Shown here piece after piece: positions 1 to 5,097 of a stretch of 6,705 nt of DNA (position 1 is its first letter; each line of letters opens with the position of its first letter). The DNA is from an uncultured Lachnospiraceae bacterium. GTDB lineage: Bacteria > Bacillota > Clostridia > Lachnospirales > Lachnospiraceae. The stretch spans positions 1 to 6,705 of the forward strand of contig CAJUJG010000093.1 of NCBI GenBank assembly GCA_910586715.1. Reading direction: 5' to 3'. Below the pieces are notes generated by a model that made no database searches, had not been told where the DNA came from, and saw nothing but the letters and a program-made list of their open reading frames with translations. Made by a program: the position numbers and the translations under genes.

Positions 1-379
1 CGTCCGCGTATTTCTGCAGGTGGGCGGGGGTGTCCTTTAAGTAATCGTTTAGGAGCGTATTGGACTGGTCGTAGAACTCCTTTTCGTTGATGAGTTCCCG
101 GTCGAGCATGGTTTGGAGCTCTTCGAGTTTCTGTCTGTATTCCTCGAGGTGGTTGTCTCTGCCTGCGCCGGATGGGGATGTTTTTGTCCTGGTATCTCCG
201 ATTGGGGAAAAGTCAATGCTGACACTGCTTACGGATTTATTGATAGCGTTTTGGATTGACGCAAGTTCTTTTTGGTAATCAATGGTCATATGTCCTTCAG
301 CCGATGCCTGTTCCATGTTGGCAATATGTGCGGCAATGGCGGTCTGTCCGTATGCAGTCGCCAGTGAATTTTCAATTAC
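1..379 (-). CDS. Phage tail tape measure protein, C-terminal part (partial, runs off left edge)
   Basis: An open minus-strand frame enters from the tuf-like fragment after a TGA at 380-382 and stays open for 126 codons to the window edge. It reads VIENSLATAYGQTAIAAHI, then a helical stretch (DYQKELASIQNAINKS), a Ser/Gly/Pro-rich linker (around SPSGAGRDN) and a strongly charged helix (HLEEYRQKLEELQTMLDREL) ending ...DTPAHLQKYAD. This helix-linker-coiled-coil pattern resembles the later part of clostridial prophage tape measure proteins, which set tail length inside the tail tube. Its GC-rich codon use matches the TMP part at 5092-6282 and contrasts with the AT-rich genes between. It has no convincing start or ribosome binding site of its own; ATG codons such as at 316-314 are internal. 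I infer it is the separated downstream part of the same gene. Family assignment is by general appearance only. Confidence 0.6.
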
Positions 380-429
380 TCAATAATCGTAGCCACGCGT
401 CCAAAACCAACAGTTCTGCCACCCTCACG
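376..429 (-). pseudogene. tuf: 3' end of an elongation factor Tu gene (18 codons including stop)
   Basis: Read on the minus strand, this ends a frame with REGGRTVGFGRVATIIE followed by TAA. REGGRTVG near the extreme C-terminus, followed by a few residues and I-I-E, is the hallmark ending of bacterial EF-Tu. The similarity may extend a little upstream: GCGAACCGTGAG at 424-435 is one base off the GCGATCCGTGAG expected for the usual A-I-R-E, but a three-base CCT is inserted before it and beyond that no EF-Tu sequence is visible. So only the last codons are present, not a functional gene. Immediately after the stop the sequence becomes tape measure gene in another frame. A displaced gene 3' end of this size is what site-specific elements leave at one end when they integrate into a gene's 3' end; this is inference. 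Confidence 0.7.
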
Positions 430-569
430 GTTCGCAGGAAACATAATTATAATGTTTTTTCATGCATTTTATTGAATTTTGTGTTTATATTCTCCTATTT
501 CAGCCATATTGCTTGAGATTTTCAAATTTTTTAGAACCAAAATAGAACCACATCATCATTCATTGTAGA
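430..569. other. AT-rich non-coding island end with short repeats
   Basis: Between the stop of the 146-aa gene and the tuf-like fragment there is about 140 bp of AT-rich sequence with no gene. It holds two copies of an 8-base direct repeat (532-550) and a short inverted repeat AAACAT / ATGTTT at 439-444 and 452-457 with a 7-base spacer, followed on the + strand by a run of T. The inverted repeat with a 7-base centre has the geometry of a tyrosine recombinase core site, but an AT-rich sequence gives such arrangements by chance, so this is only suggestive. No clear intrinsic terminator for the minus-strand operon is seen. Confidence 0.4.
532..550 (+). repeat. Direct repeat TAGAACCA x2, 11-bp period
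   Basis: TAGAACCA occurs at 532-539 and again at 543-550 (TGGTTCTA on the minus strand), start-to-start distance 11 bp, close to one helical turn. It lies about 100 bp inside the island from the tuf-like fragment. Short, helically phased direct repeats at this distance from a junction resemble arm-type binding sites of integrases, but no integrase gene is in the window. Confidence 0.5.
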
Positions 570-1010
570 TTACATTCCCAAAATATCATTTGCAATATCT
601 AAAGAATTCGGGAACTTAGATTTTATTAAATTCTGCAATCGCAAGAGCTCGCTATCATCATCTTCGTCGGTGTATCTATACACATCCTTATATGTGCTTG
701 GCACTAACATGAGCCTTAATCGTTCCGCCAAAACATCATTCTTGTCTGAAATTCTTGCATATATAACCACATAGTTATCCTTGATTGGCGCAATAAAACT
801 ATTATCAGCATCAAAGCATAGTTTACTATCTGCGGATGTAATTTGTGCAAATGCCACTAAAGGATTTCTACTTTCAAGCGGAGATCTAGGTTCCATTTTT
901 AAATTATAGCATACTGTTGAATTTTGATCTAAATATCTCCATTCTATCTTATTATCCTTAGTTAATTTTATCAATTGCTCTATTAATGCTTTTCCATTTA
1001 TATCAATCAT
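570..1010 (-). CDS. Small soluble protein of unknown function (146 aa), partner of the membrane protein upstream
   Basis: I do not recognise this protein with confidence. I chose the ATG at 1010 (MIDINGKALIEQLIKLTK) over an in-frame ATG at 1070 because a strong AAGGAGG lies 7 bases upstream of it and the longer form would overlap the previous gene by nearly 70 bases. The N-terminus is an amphipathic helix followed by KIEWRYLDQNS, a layout seen in small Firmicute proteins that begin LI..TK..KIEW and are annotated only as hypothetical. The middle is beta-rich (YVVIYARIS), there is an acidic patch TDEDDDSE at about 115-122, and a C-terminal helix (LLRLQNLIKSKF). No signal peptide or membrane segment is visible. 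Its start overlaps the end of the membrane-protein gene by 8 bases, and its ribosome binding site lies inside that gene, which implies translational coupling and a joint function. Confidence 0.8.
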   Translation of the reverse strand: MIDINGKALIEQLIKLTKDNKIEWRYLDQNSTVCYNLKMEPRSPLESRNPLVAFAQITSADSKLCFDADNSFIAPIKDNYVVIYARISDKNDVLAERLRLMLVPSTYKDVYRYTDEDDDSELLRLQNLIKSKFPNSLDIANDILGM

Positions 1011-1530
1011 AATATTCCTCCTTAACATTTGACATATATGCTCTAATTTGAGAAAGTAAATTACATACACGATTAATGTTTATTGATTTAGATTTTTCCA
1101 ATTCTTTCTTTAACCGCCACACAGCAATTCTCTGATTCACTTTCATTATTGTTCCAAATGATTCTTTTATAATATTAATATCATTTAAGATATTTATCTT
1201 TACCTTATATATATCAATTTCATCTTCTGCCAATGACTTTTGATATCCTTCTAACGTTGAAATATATGTTTTTCGTTTTTTATTAAACTCTTGTGTTCTC
1301 TTATATATTCCTAATCTTTGATTTATAGATTTCGTCTTCAATGAAATGTATACGGTTAAAAAAAATCCTATCAACGTGGTAATGCCACAAAGTACCGTAA
1401 AAATATCACTTTTTGCTAACCACTCACACCAATTCTCAATTTTCCCAATTGATAAAAGTATATTAATTTTTCTCACCTTCTTAGTAACAAAGTTAATTTT
1501 ACTTTCCAAAGATAGCTTCTTATATACCAA
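1003..1530 (-). CDS. Single-pass membrane protein of unknown function (about 175 aa)
   Basis: No family recognised. Residues 1-40 are basic with a Trp pair (ENWCEWLAK). A clear transmembrane helix follows at about 43-64 (IFTVLCGITTLIGFFLTVYI), then a Lys-rich, helical, probably cytoplasmic domain to the end (YKRTQEFNKKRKTYI, later VWRLKKELEKSKSI). The start is uncertain. There is no ATG before the TM segment: the longest frame opens with TTG at 1530 just after a stop and has no Shine-Dalgarno; a second TTG seven codons in, near 1512, has AAGAAG six bases upstream. Out-of-frame ATGs upstream suggest a possible small indel at the start. It lies 69 bp after vsr, downstream of a perfect palindrome, and overlaps the next gene by 8 bp. 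One membrane protein coupled to one soluble protein next to a restriction system suggests a defence or addiction pair, which is inference. Confidence 0.7.
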   Translation of the reverse strand: MVYKKLSLESKINFVTKKVRKINILLSIGKIENWCEWLAKSDIFTVLCGITTLIGFFLTVYISLKTKSINQRLGIYKRTQEFNKKRKTYISTLEGYQKSLAEDEIDIYKVKINILNDINIIKESFGTIMKVNQRIAVWRLKKELEKSKSININRVCNLLSQIRAYMSNVKEEYYD

Positions 1531-1532
1531 TC

Positions 1533-1554
1533 AACATGGTGATATCACCATGTT
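1533..1554. repeat. Perfect 22-bp palindrome upstream of the membrane-protein gene
   Basis: The half-site AACATGGTGAT is followed directly by its exact reverse complement, with the axis between 1543 and 1544. It lies in the 69-bp gap between vsr and the membrane-protein gene, ending three bases upstream of the TTG at 1530. It is not followed by a T run on the minus strand, so it does not look like a terminator for the operon. An operator for a dimeric regulator, such as the HTH of the methyltransferase, is the simplest reading; no other copy of the half-site was seen in the window. Confidence 0.6.
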
Positions 1555-1599
1555 AAAAACAATTAATAACGCAAAGTCTTTCATTTAATATTAAAACAA

Positions 1600-2031
1600 T
1601 TAGTCGATACTAATATATGTATCAAAAATCATTTCCTCTACAACCCTAACACATTCATTTACGTCTTTTGCAATATCTTTCCCCCAAAACCTCACGACAT
1701 TCCATCCCAAAAACATGAGTTTCTTCTCATTCTCTCTATCACGCTGCCTGTTTCGCTCAATTTTTTTAATCCAATAGTCGGCATTACTTCCCCTTTGTAG
1801 CTGCAACTTGAGCTTGTCCCAGTCCTTTCCATGAAAAAACTCGCTGTCACAGAATATAGCAATCTTATATTTAGGAATAACAATGTCTGGTTTTCCAGGC
1901 AATTCAACACAATTTTTACGATATCGGAAGCCCTTTTCCCACAGTGCTTTTCTTAAAGCAACCTCAATAGATGTATCTTTGCTTTTAACACGCTTCATAG
2001 TTTTAGTAACTATCTCTTTATCACGTGCCAT
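1600..2031 (-). CDS. vsr: Very short patch repair (Vsr-type) DNA mismatch endonuclease
   Basis: This 143-aa protein matches the Vsr family in length and motif order: an N-terminal TMKRVKSKDTSIEVALRKAL, then GFRYRKN, LPGKPDIVIPKYKIAIF (45-60), FFHG (65-68), WIKKIERNRQRD (87-98) and a C-terminal GWNVVRFWG (109-117). Vsr nicks beside T:G mismatches formed by deamination of 5-methylcytosine so that the C:G pair is restored; D49 of PGKPD is in the place of the catalytic aspartate and H67 in that of an active-site histidine. Oddly, the usual H-x-H-x-C segment is replaced by HGKDWDKLK and the usual WEC by FWG, so the structural zinc ligands of the E. coli enzyme appear to be missing. The ATG has AGAGG nine bases upstream. 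It follows the endonuclease gene by 29 bp in the same operon as a C5 methyltransferase, its classic partner. Confidence 0.9.
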   Translation of the reverse strand: MARDKEIVTKTMKRVKSKDTSIEVALRKALWEKGFRYRKNCVELPGKPDIVIPKYKIAIFCDSEFFHGKDWDKLKLQLQRGSNADYWIKKIERNRQRDRENEKKLMFLGWNVVRFWGKDIAKDVNECVRVVEEMIFDTYISID

Positions 2032-2060
2032 TCCACCACGCCTCTATCCTAAAAAACACA

Positions 2061-2801
2061 TTACTTTACAACCGTATACCAACTACTATCAAACTTTACT
2101 GTCTTCAATAGAGTTTCCTTATCAATTAATGCCGGCTTTTTCACCTTAATATGTAATTTTTCTGCCGGTATTTCTTCTATGATAGTAAATTGGCTTCCAC
2201 TCGGCTGCCATGTAAATTTGTGCATATCTGTTGCTTTGTCATAGCCTTCCAAATTATTATTCTTATTCCATTTAAAGTAATACAGCTCATGGTCATAACG
2301 CACTGTATCCAACTCGAATATCAGATATTCAGAAAAATCTTTTGCTTTCACCAACACCACGGTTCTTACAAACTTAAATATCTGCCTTACCGCTGATACA
2401 CGCTCATTCCAAATATCCAAAACCATTTTCCCAATAACATCTGGATTTTCACTGGTAATTCTATCTACCCCAAAACTAAATATAGGTGAATTTCTTCCAC
2501 TTACCAATCGGACAGCTTTTTGCTTAGAAATGTCTTTAGAACCAGCAAAGACTGTTTTTGCACCCCAACAACAATTATCCAAAACAACATCATCCAACCC
2601 TACATTAGAAGGTTTCCAATCTGCTCCTACACACGTTGCAAAAATTTGTTCCCATTCATTCCCTTCTAAAGCCATAGCTTGTTTGGTTGCCATCATATAA
2701 ACGACTTCTTTTGCAAACGTATCTACAAACTTTGTCGGAAATTTATTCAAATCGAAAGGCGCAACTGCCTTATTGACAGTCCTCAATCTTGGTCCATTCA
2801 T
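2061..2801 (-). CDS. Probable type II restriction endonuclease (246 aa) of the C5-methyltransferase system
   Basis: The product lies between a C5 methyltransferase and Vsr, the standard place for the cognate restriction enzyme, and has the usual length (246 aa). I cannot name its specificity. A PD-(D/E)xK-like core is visible: E46 and E51 in a helix (LEGNEWEQIF), then VGLDDVVLDNCCWGAKTV with D70/D71 and, after ten residues, A81-K82. The form D...AK instead of D...ExK is non-canonical but occurs among nuclease-fold variants. SGRNSPIFSF, IWNERVSAVRQIFKFVRTVVLVK and KFTWQPSGSQFTIIEEIP look like conserved structural blocks. The ATG at 2801 is preceded by GGAGG at good spacing. The gene starts 62 bp after the methyltransferase, and that gap holds a 10-bp inverted repeat covering the start region. 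Role inferred from context and active-site pattern, not from a confident family match. Confidence 0.75.
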   Translation of the reverse strand: MNGPRLRTVNKAVAPFDLNKFPTKFVDTFAKEVVYMMATKQAMALEGNEWEQIFATCVGADWKPSNVGLDDVVLDNCCWGAKTVFAGSKDISKQKAVRLVSGRNSPIFSFGVDRITSENPDVIGKMVLDIWNERVSAVRQIFKFVRTVVLVKAKDFSEYLIFELDTVRYDHELYYFKWNKNNNLEGYDKATDMHKFTWQPSGSQFTIIEEIPAEKLHIKVKKPALIDKETLLKTVKFDSSWYTVVK

Positions 2802-2843
2802 GTGCTATACCTCCAAACACACAGTTTTTTACAGTATAGCACA
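2801..2843 (-). promoter_or_regulatory. 10-bp inverted repeat over the restriction gene start, with a possible -10 box
   Basis: TGTGCTATAC at 2801-2810 and its exact complement GTATAGCACA at 2834-2843 face each other across 23 bases. One arm abuts the start codon and ribosome binding site of the restriction gene (GGAGG, minus strand); the other contains TATACT (2833-2838, minus strand), a possible -10 box, though no convincing -35 lies at the ideal distance. It could act as an operator with two half-sites, or as an RNA hairpin that hides the ribosome binding site. Either would delay endonuclease expression until methylation is established. Confidence 0.5.
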
Positions 2844-2863
2844 CTTTTCTTCAAAATACATCA

Positions 2864-4000
2864 TTAAAAAACCAACGGTATAAATTTTTCAATCACTTTA
2901 GCCACCATACTAACTGGAATTGCATTTCCCGCTTGTTTCCTAGTCTGAGCATCCGACACTGCGATTTTAAATTCATCAGGAAAACCCTGCAACCGTAACA
3001 TTTCTCTCGGCGTTAATCTCCGTTCTCCATCAACGAGCAAATAGTTATAACTTGCCCCTGCCCGTAATGCACAACTATATGGATAAGATGATATATTACC
3101 TGATTTATTTTCATGCCAAATAGCAGGTGTTGTTTCTGCTGTGTGCATTTCCTTACGCTTTTTTACTATTTCCTCTGAAGCATAATGTTTCTTGTCTACT
3201 TCATCTTCCAATATATCTTTCAAAGTCTTTACATTCTTAATATCAAACTTCCAATCCATATCAAATGGTTTCTTTGCGCCGACTATAATAATTCTCTCAC
3301 GCTTTTGCGGCAACCCAAAATCAAGTGCGTTTAAAACTTTATAATCCACAAAATATCCCAATTCTTCTCTTAAAACATGAATAATCGTTTTAAATGTCTT
3401 TCCCCCATCATGACTGACAAGATTTTTTACATTTTCCAATACGAATGCATTTGGCTGTTTCTCCTTTATTATACGGGCAATGTCAAAAAACAGCGTTCCC
3501 TTGGTATTATCAGCAAACCCCTTCTGCAAGCCACATATAGAAAATGCCTGACATGGAAATCCTGCAAAAAGCAAATCAAAATCAGGAATATCTTTTTCAT
3601 CAACCTTAGTAATATCCCCTACTGGTCTCTCACCAAAATTCACTTCATAACTCTCTGCTGCAAACTTGTCTATATCACTACTAAACAAACACTGTCCTTT
3701 TATTCCCAACTGCCCAAACGCTTGTTGTGAGGCATAACGGAAACCACCTATACCGCAGAATAAATCAATAAATTTTATAGTTGATGGCAACTTCTTTTCC
3801 TCAACAGATGGTATTGTAAAAAATAGCCGTTCAACATTTACAGATAATTCTTCAGATAAGCGAACCACTACATCAATTGAAGGTGTTGTTCTATTTCTCT
3901 CTATCATAGATAAATATTTCCTGCTTATACCCGTCATAGCAGCCAATTGCTCTTGTGTAATATTTCTTTCCTTTCTATATTCCTTAACCATATTGAGCAT
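2864..4000 (-). CDS. HTH-fused DNA (cytosine-5-)-methyltransferase of a type II restriction-modification system
   Basis: It transfers a methyl group from S-adenosylmethionine to C5 of cytosine, protecting host DNA from the paired endonuclease. The 378-aa protein begins with an XRE-like helix-turn-helix (about 5-57: TQEQLAAMTGISRKYLSMIE), then the methyltransferase: motif I FIDLFCGIGGFR (77-88), motif IV AGFPCQAFS with catalytic Cys150, motif VI ENV (189-191), motif VIII QKRERI (232-237), a variable target-recognition region (about 245-325, including ALRAGASYNYLL), RRLTPREMLRLQGFP (327-341) and motif X QAGNAIPVSMV (356-366). All catalytic motifs are intact. HTH-fused C5 enzymes such as M.EcoRII and M.SsoII repress their own promoters and may control the endonuclease gene. 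The ATG at 4000 has AAGGAG eight bases upstream and a good promoter before it. Target sequence cannot be read from the protein. Confidence 0.96.
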   Translation of the reverse strand: MLNMVKEYRKERNITQEQLAAMTGISRKYLSMIERNRTTPSIDVVVRLSEELSVNVERLFFTIPSVEEKKLPSTIKFIDLFCGIGGFRYASQQAFGQLGIKGQCLFSSDIDKFAAESYEVNFGERPVGDITKVDEKDIPDFDLLFAGFPCQAFSICGLQKGFADNTKGTLFFDIARIIKEKQPNAFVLENVKNLVSHDGGKTFKTIIHVLREELGYFVDYKVLNALDFGLPQKRERIIIVGAKKPFDMDWKFDIKNVKTLKDILEDEVDKKHYASEEIVKKRKEMHTAETTPAIWHENKSGNISSYPYSCALRAGASYNYLLVDGERRLTPREMLRLQGFPDEFKIAVSDAQTRKQAGNAIPVSMVAKVIEKFIPLVF

Positions 4001-4031
4001 AGCATTTTCTCCTTAAATGTGAACTTTGTTT

Positions 4032-4068
4032 CTCATTTTATTATATATCGCCTCTATTTGAATGTCTA
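4032..4068 (-). promoter_or_regulatory. Sigma-70/sigma-A-type promoter of the restriction-modification operon
   Basis: On the minus strand TAGACA (4063-4068; five of six bases of the -35 consensus) is followed by exactly 17 bases and a perfect TATAAT (4040-4045). Transcription would begin near 4032, giving a leader of about 30 bases to the methyltransferase ATG. It lies between a terminator and the methyltransferase gene, so the operon has its own start. The HTH of the methyltransferase may bind here. Confidence 0.75.
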
Positions 4069-4111
4069 CACTCATTTTAAAATTTTATTTTATGTTCGAA
4101 TATAACACATT

Positions 4112-4140
4112 AAAAGGGCATGACATCTGCCATACCCTTT
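4112..4140 (-). terminator. Rho-independent terminator after the TOPRIM fragment
   Basis: On the minus strand AAAGGGTATG (4131-4140) pairs with CATGCCCTTT (4113-4122) across an 8-base loop: ten pairs, one of them G-U, followed by a short T run. It separates the TOPRIM fragment from the methyltransferase promoter. The A run on its other side means it could also work in the opposite direction. Confidence 0.65.
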
Positions 4141-4191
4141 CAAATCAATCCGCAACAACTCGTTTTGGTTCGTATACATATATTCTGTGTT

Positions 4192-4647
4192 TTATTTAAT
4201 CTCATTCCCCTCATTAAATATATGTTGCATAACTATCTTCCATTTTGCATTTACATCTTTCCATTCATTCCAATTTTGATTTATGTAGCAATATGCCCTA
4301 TATGGTTTATCCGATGATGGTGCAGGATATCCCAAGACATCCTCGACACAGTTCTCCAATACAGCCAAGTGGCCATCATTATTCAACGCTTGCCTTATGG
4401 GTTCGTTAAACACTACCGCCCCTTGTTTATTCTCGTCTTTATCATGTATTACATAAATATCTATTTGCATTGCCCTCAAATATTTTATTAATGGAATGAT
4501 AGCCGCCTTTCCTCTGGCTCTTAAAATATACCAGTCCGCTAAAATCTCATTTCTCAAATTGTCTGGTAACTTATTGATAGTTTCTGACAATACAACCTCG
4601 CTGAACGCATTACTGAAAATTGTAAAATCGCAATGTGCACTATGCAT
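4192..4647 (-). CDS. TOPRIM-domain remnant of an OLD-family ATPase/endonuclease (5'-truncated)
   Basis: The 151-aa product looks like only the C-terminal TOPRIM part of an overcoming-lysogenization-defect (OLD) type protein, whose full form has an N-terminal ABC-type ATPase. Visible: EVVLSETINKL (17-27) at the place of the usual V-E-G strand, ILRARGKAAIIPLIKYL (41-57), IDIYVIHDKDE (62-72) with the metal-binding D-x-D at 69/71, and a C-terminal block ENCVEDVLGYPAPSSDKPYRAY (98-119) typical of this group. The V-E-G glycine is absent and the ATPase domain is missing, so activity is doubtful. The ATG at 4647 has no Shine-Dalgarno and abuts the intron-like RNA segment, so the 5' part of the gene was probably lost at a junction near 4648. 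Full-length relatives act in phage defence. The family call is from pattern recognition. Confidence 0.65.
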   Translation of the reverse strand: MHSAHCDFTIFSNAFSEVVLSETINKLPDNLRNEILADWYILRARGKAAIIPLIKYLRAMQIDIYVIHDKDENKQGAVVFNEPIRQALNNDGHLAVLENCVEDVLGYPAPSSDKPYRAYCYINQNWNEWKDVNAKWKIVMQHIFNEGNEIK

Positions 4648-5097
4648 TATTAGTAAACTGCATTATGGCTGCAGCCTGCTAAGAGGATGGGTATGTCTGT
4701 GGGGATTGCTCCCTTTGAAAAAGAGTGCCGTCCTGCTCGTTGTCCATTGTTCATGGTACTTAGGCGTCTGTCAGTTCTCACCGATATTACCGTATACCAG
4801 CATAATCAATTGTTCCTGCTTTCGCAACTTCGTCCGCATTTCTAAGACTTCGGTTTGACATGCATTAGCCGGATTTCTCCGGTCTTACCTGAGGGTAAGA
4901 GAGTTTCAAGCATTTACTCCTCCATGTGTAAGTTTATACTCCGTTTAAAGTGTTCGCAGAGTCTTGTTAAAAACCCCATGTATCCACAGACTTGTAGACA
5001 GCGCCGTTATGCTGCGTCCTTATCTGTGATTGCCCAACTAAAATCTCCCGCCAGAGTGATTTTAATCCTGTCACCTTATGTTGCCATAAGATCAAGC
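4648..5097 (-). ncRNA. Structured RNA segment resembling the 5' half of a group II intron (no reverse transcriptase, no domain V)
   Basis: This 450-base stretch has no gene, is less AT-rich than the island genes, and folds densely on the minus strand. Perfect hairpins include CTTATG-GCAA-CATAAG (5075-5090), CCGGA-GAAA-TCCGG (4869-4882), CTTACC-CTCA-GGTAAG (4884-4899) and TGC-GAAA-GCA (4817-4826). GNRA loops and later stretches such as CCUAAGUACC, ACGAGCAGGACGG and UUUCAAAGGGAGC resemble bacterial group II intron domains I-III as I remember them. It starts where the tape measure frame stops, as an intron would, but the first bases read GCUUG, not the GUGYG consensus. No reverse transcriptase, domain V or domain VI exists anywhere in the window, so the right end seems lost where the TOPRIM fragment begins. 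A different structured RNA is possible. Confidence 0.5.

Larger units (their letters stand above)
380..5097. mobile_element. AT-rich accessory (defence) island interrupting the tape measure gene
   Basis: All genes between the two tape measure parts are markedly AT-rich compared with the flanks, and they encode restriction-modification, Vsr, a TOPRIM remnant and an unknown pair, a typical defence-island content. One edge is the intron-like RNA, the other is a tuf 3' end. No recombinase, transposase or obvious terminal inverted repeats or target duplication is visible, so this is a composite or decayed insertion and not a self-mobile element as it stands. Confidence 0.6.

Noticed and set aside
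376..516. Functional EF-Tu or other gene covering the tuf-like end
   Set aside because: Upstream of the last 18 codons the frame encodes nothing EF-Tu-like and there is an inserted CCT before the matching part.
430..569. Group II intron domain V/VI at the left end, which would make the whole island intron cargo
   Set aside because: No 34-nt AGC...GUU-type helix or branch-point helix could be found on the minus strand there; the stretch is AT-rich and then becomes tuf-like.
1003..1070. Longer start at 1070 for the 146-aa protein
   Set aside because: It would overlap the preceding gene by almost 70 bases and has no ribosome binding site, while the ATG at 1010 has AAGGAGG at ideal spacing.
1533..1554. 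Palindrome as a rho-independent terminator for vsr
   Set aside because: On the minus strand it is followed by GATTGG, not a T run; the T run lies before it.
3377..3730. 117-codon + strand frame inside the methyltransferase gene
   Set aside because: It lies wholly opposite the intact catalytic motifs, and its product is Ile/Lys/Phe-rich with no recognisable domain.
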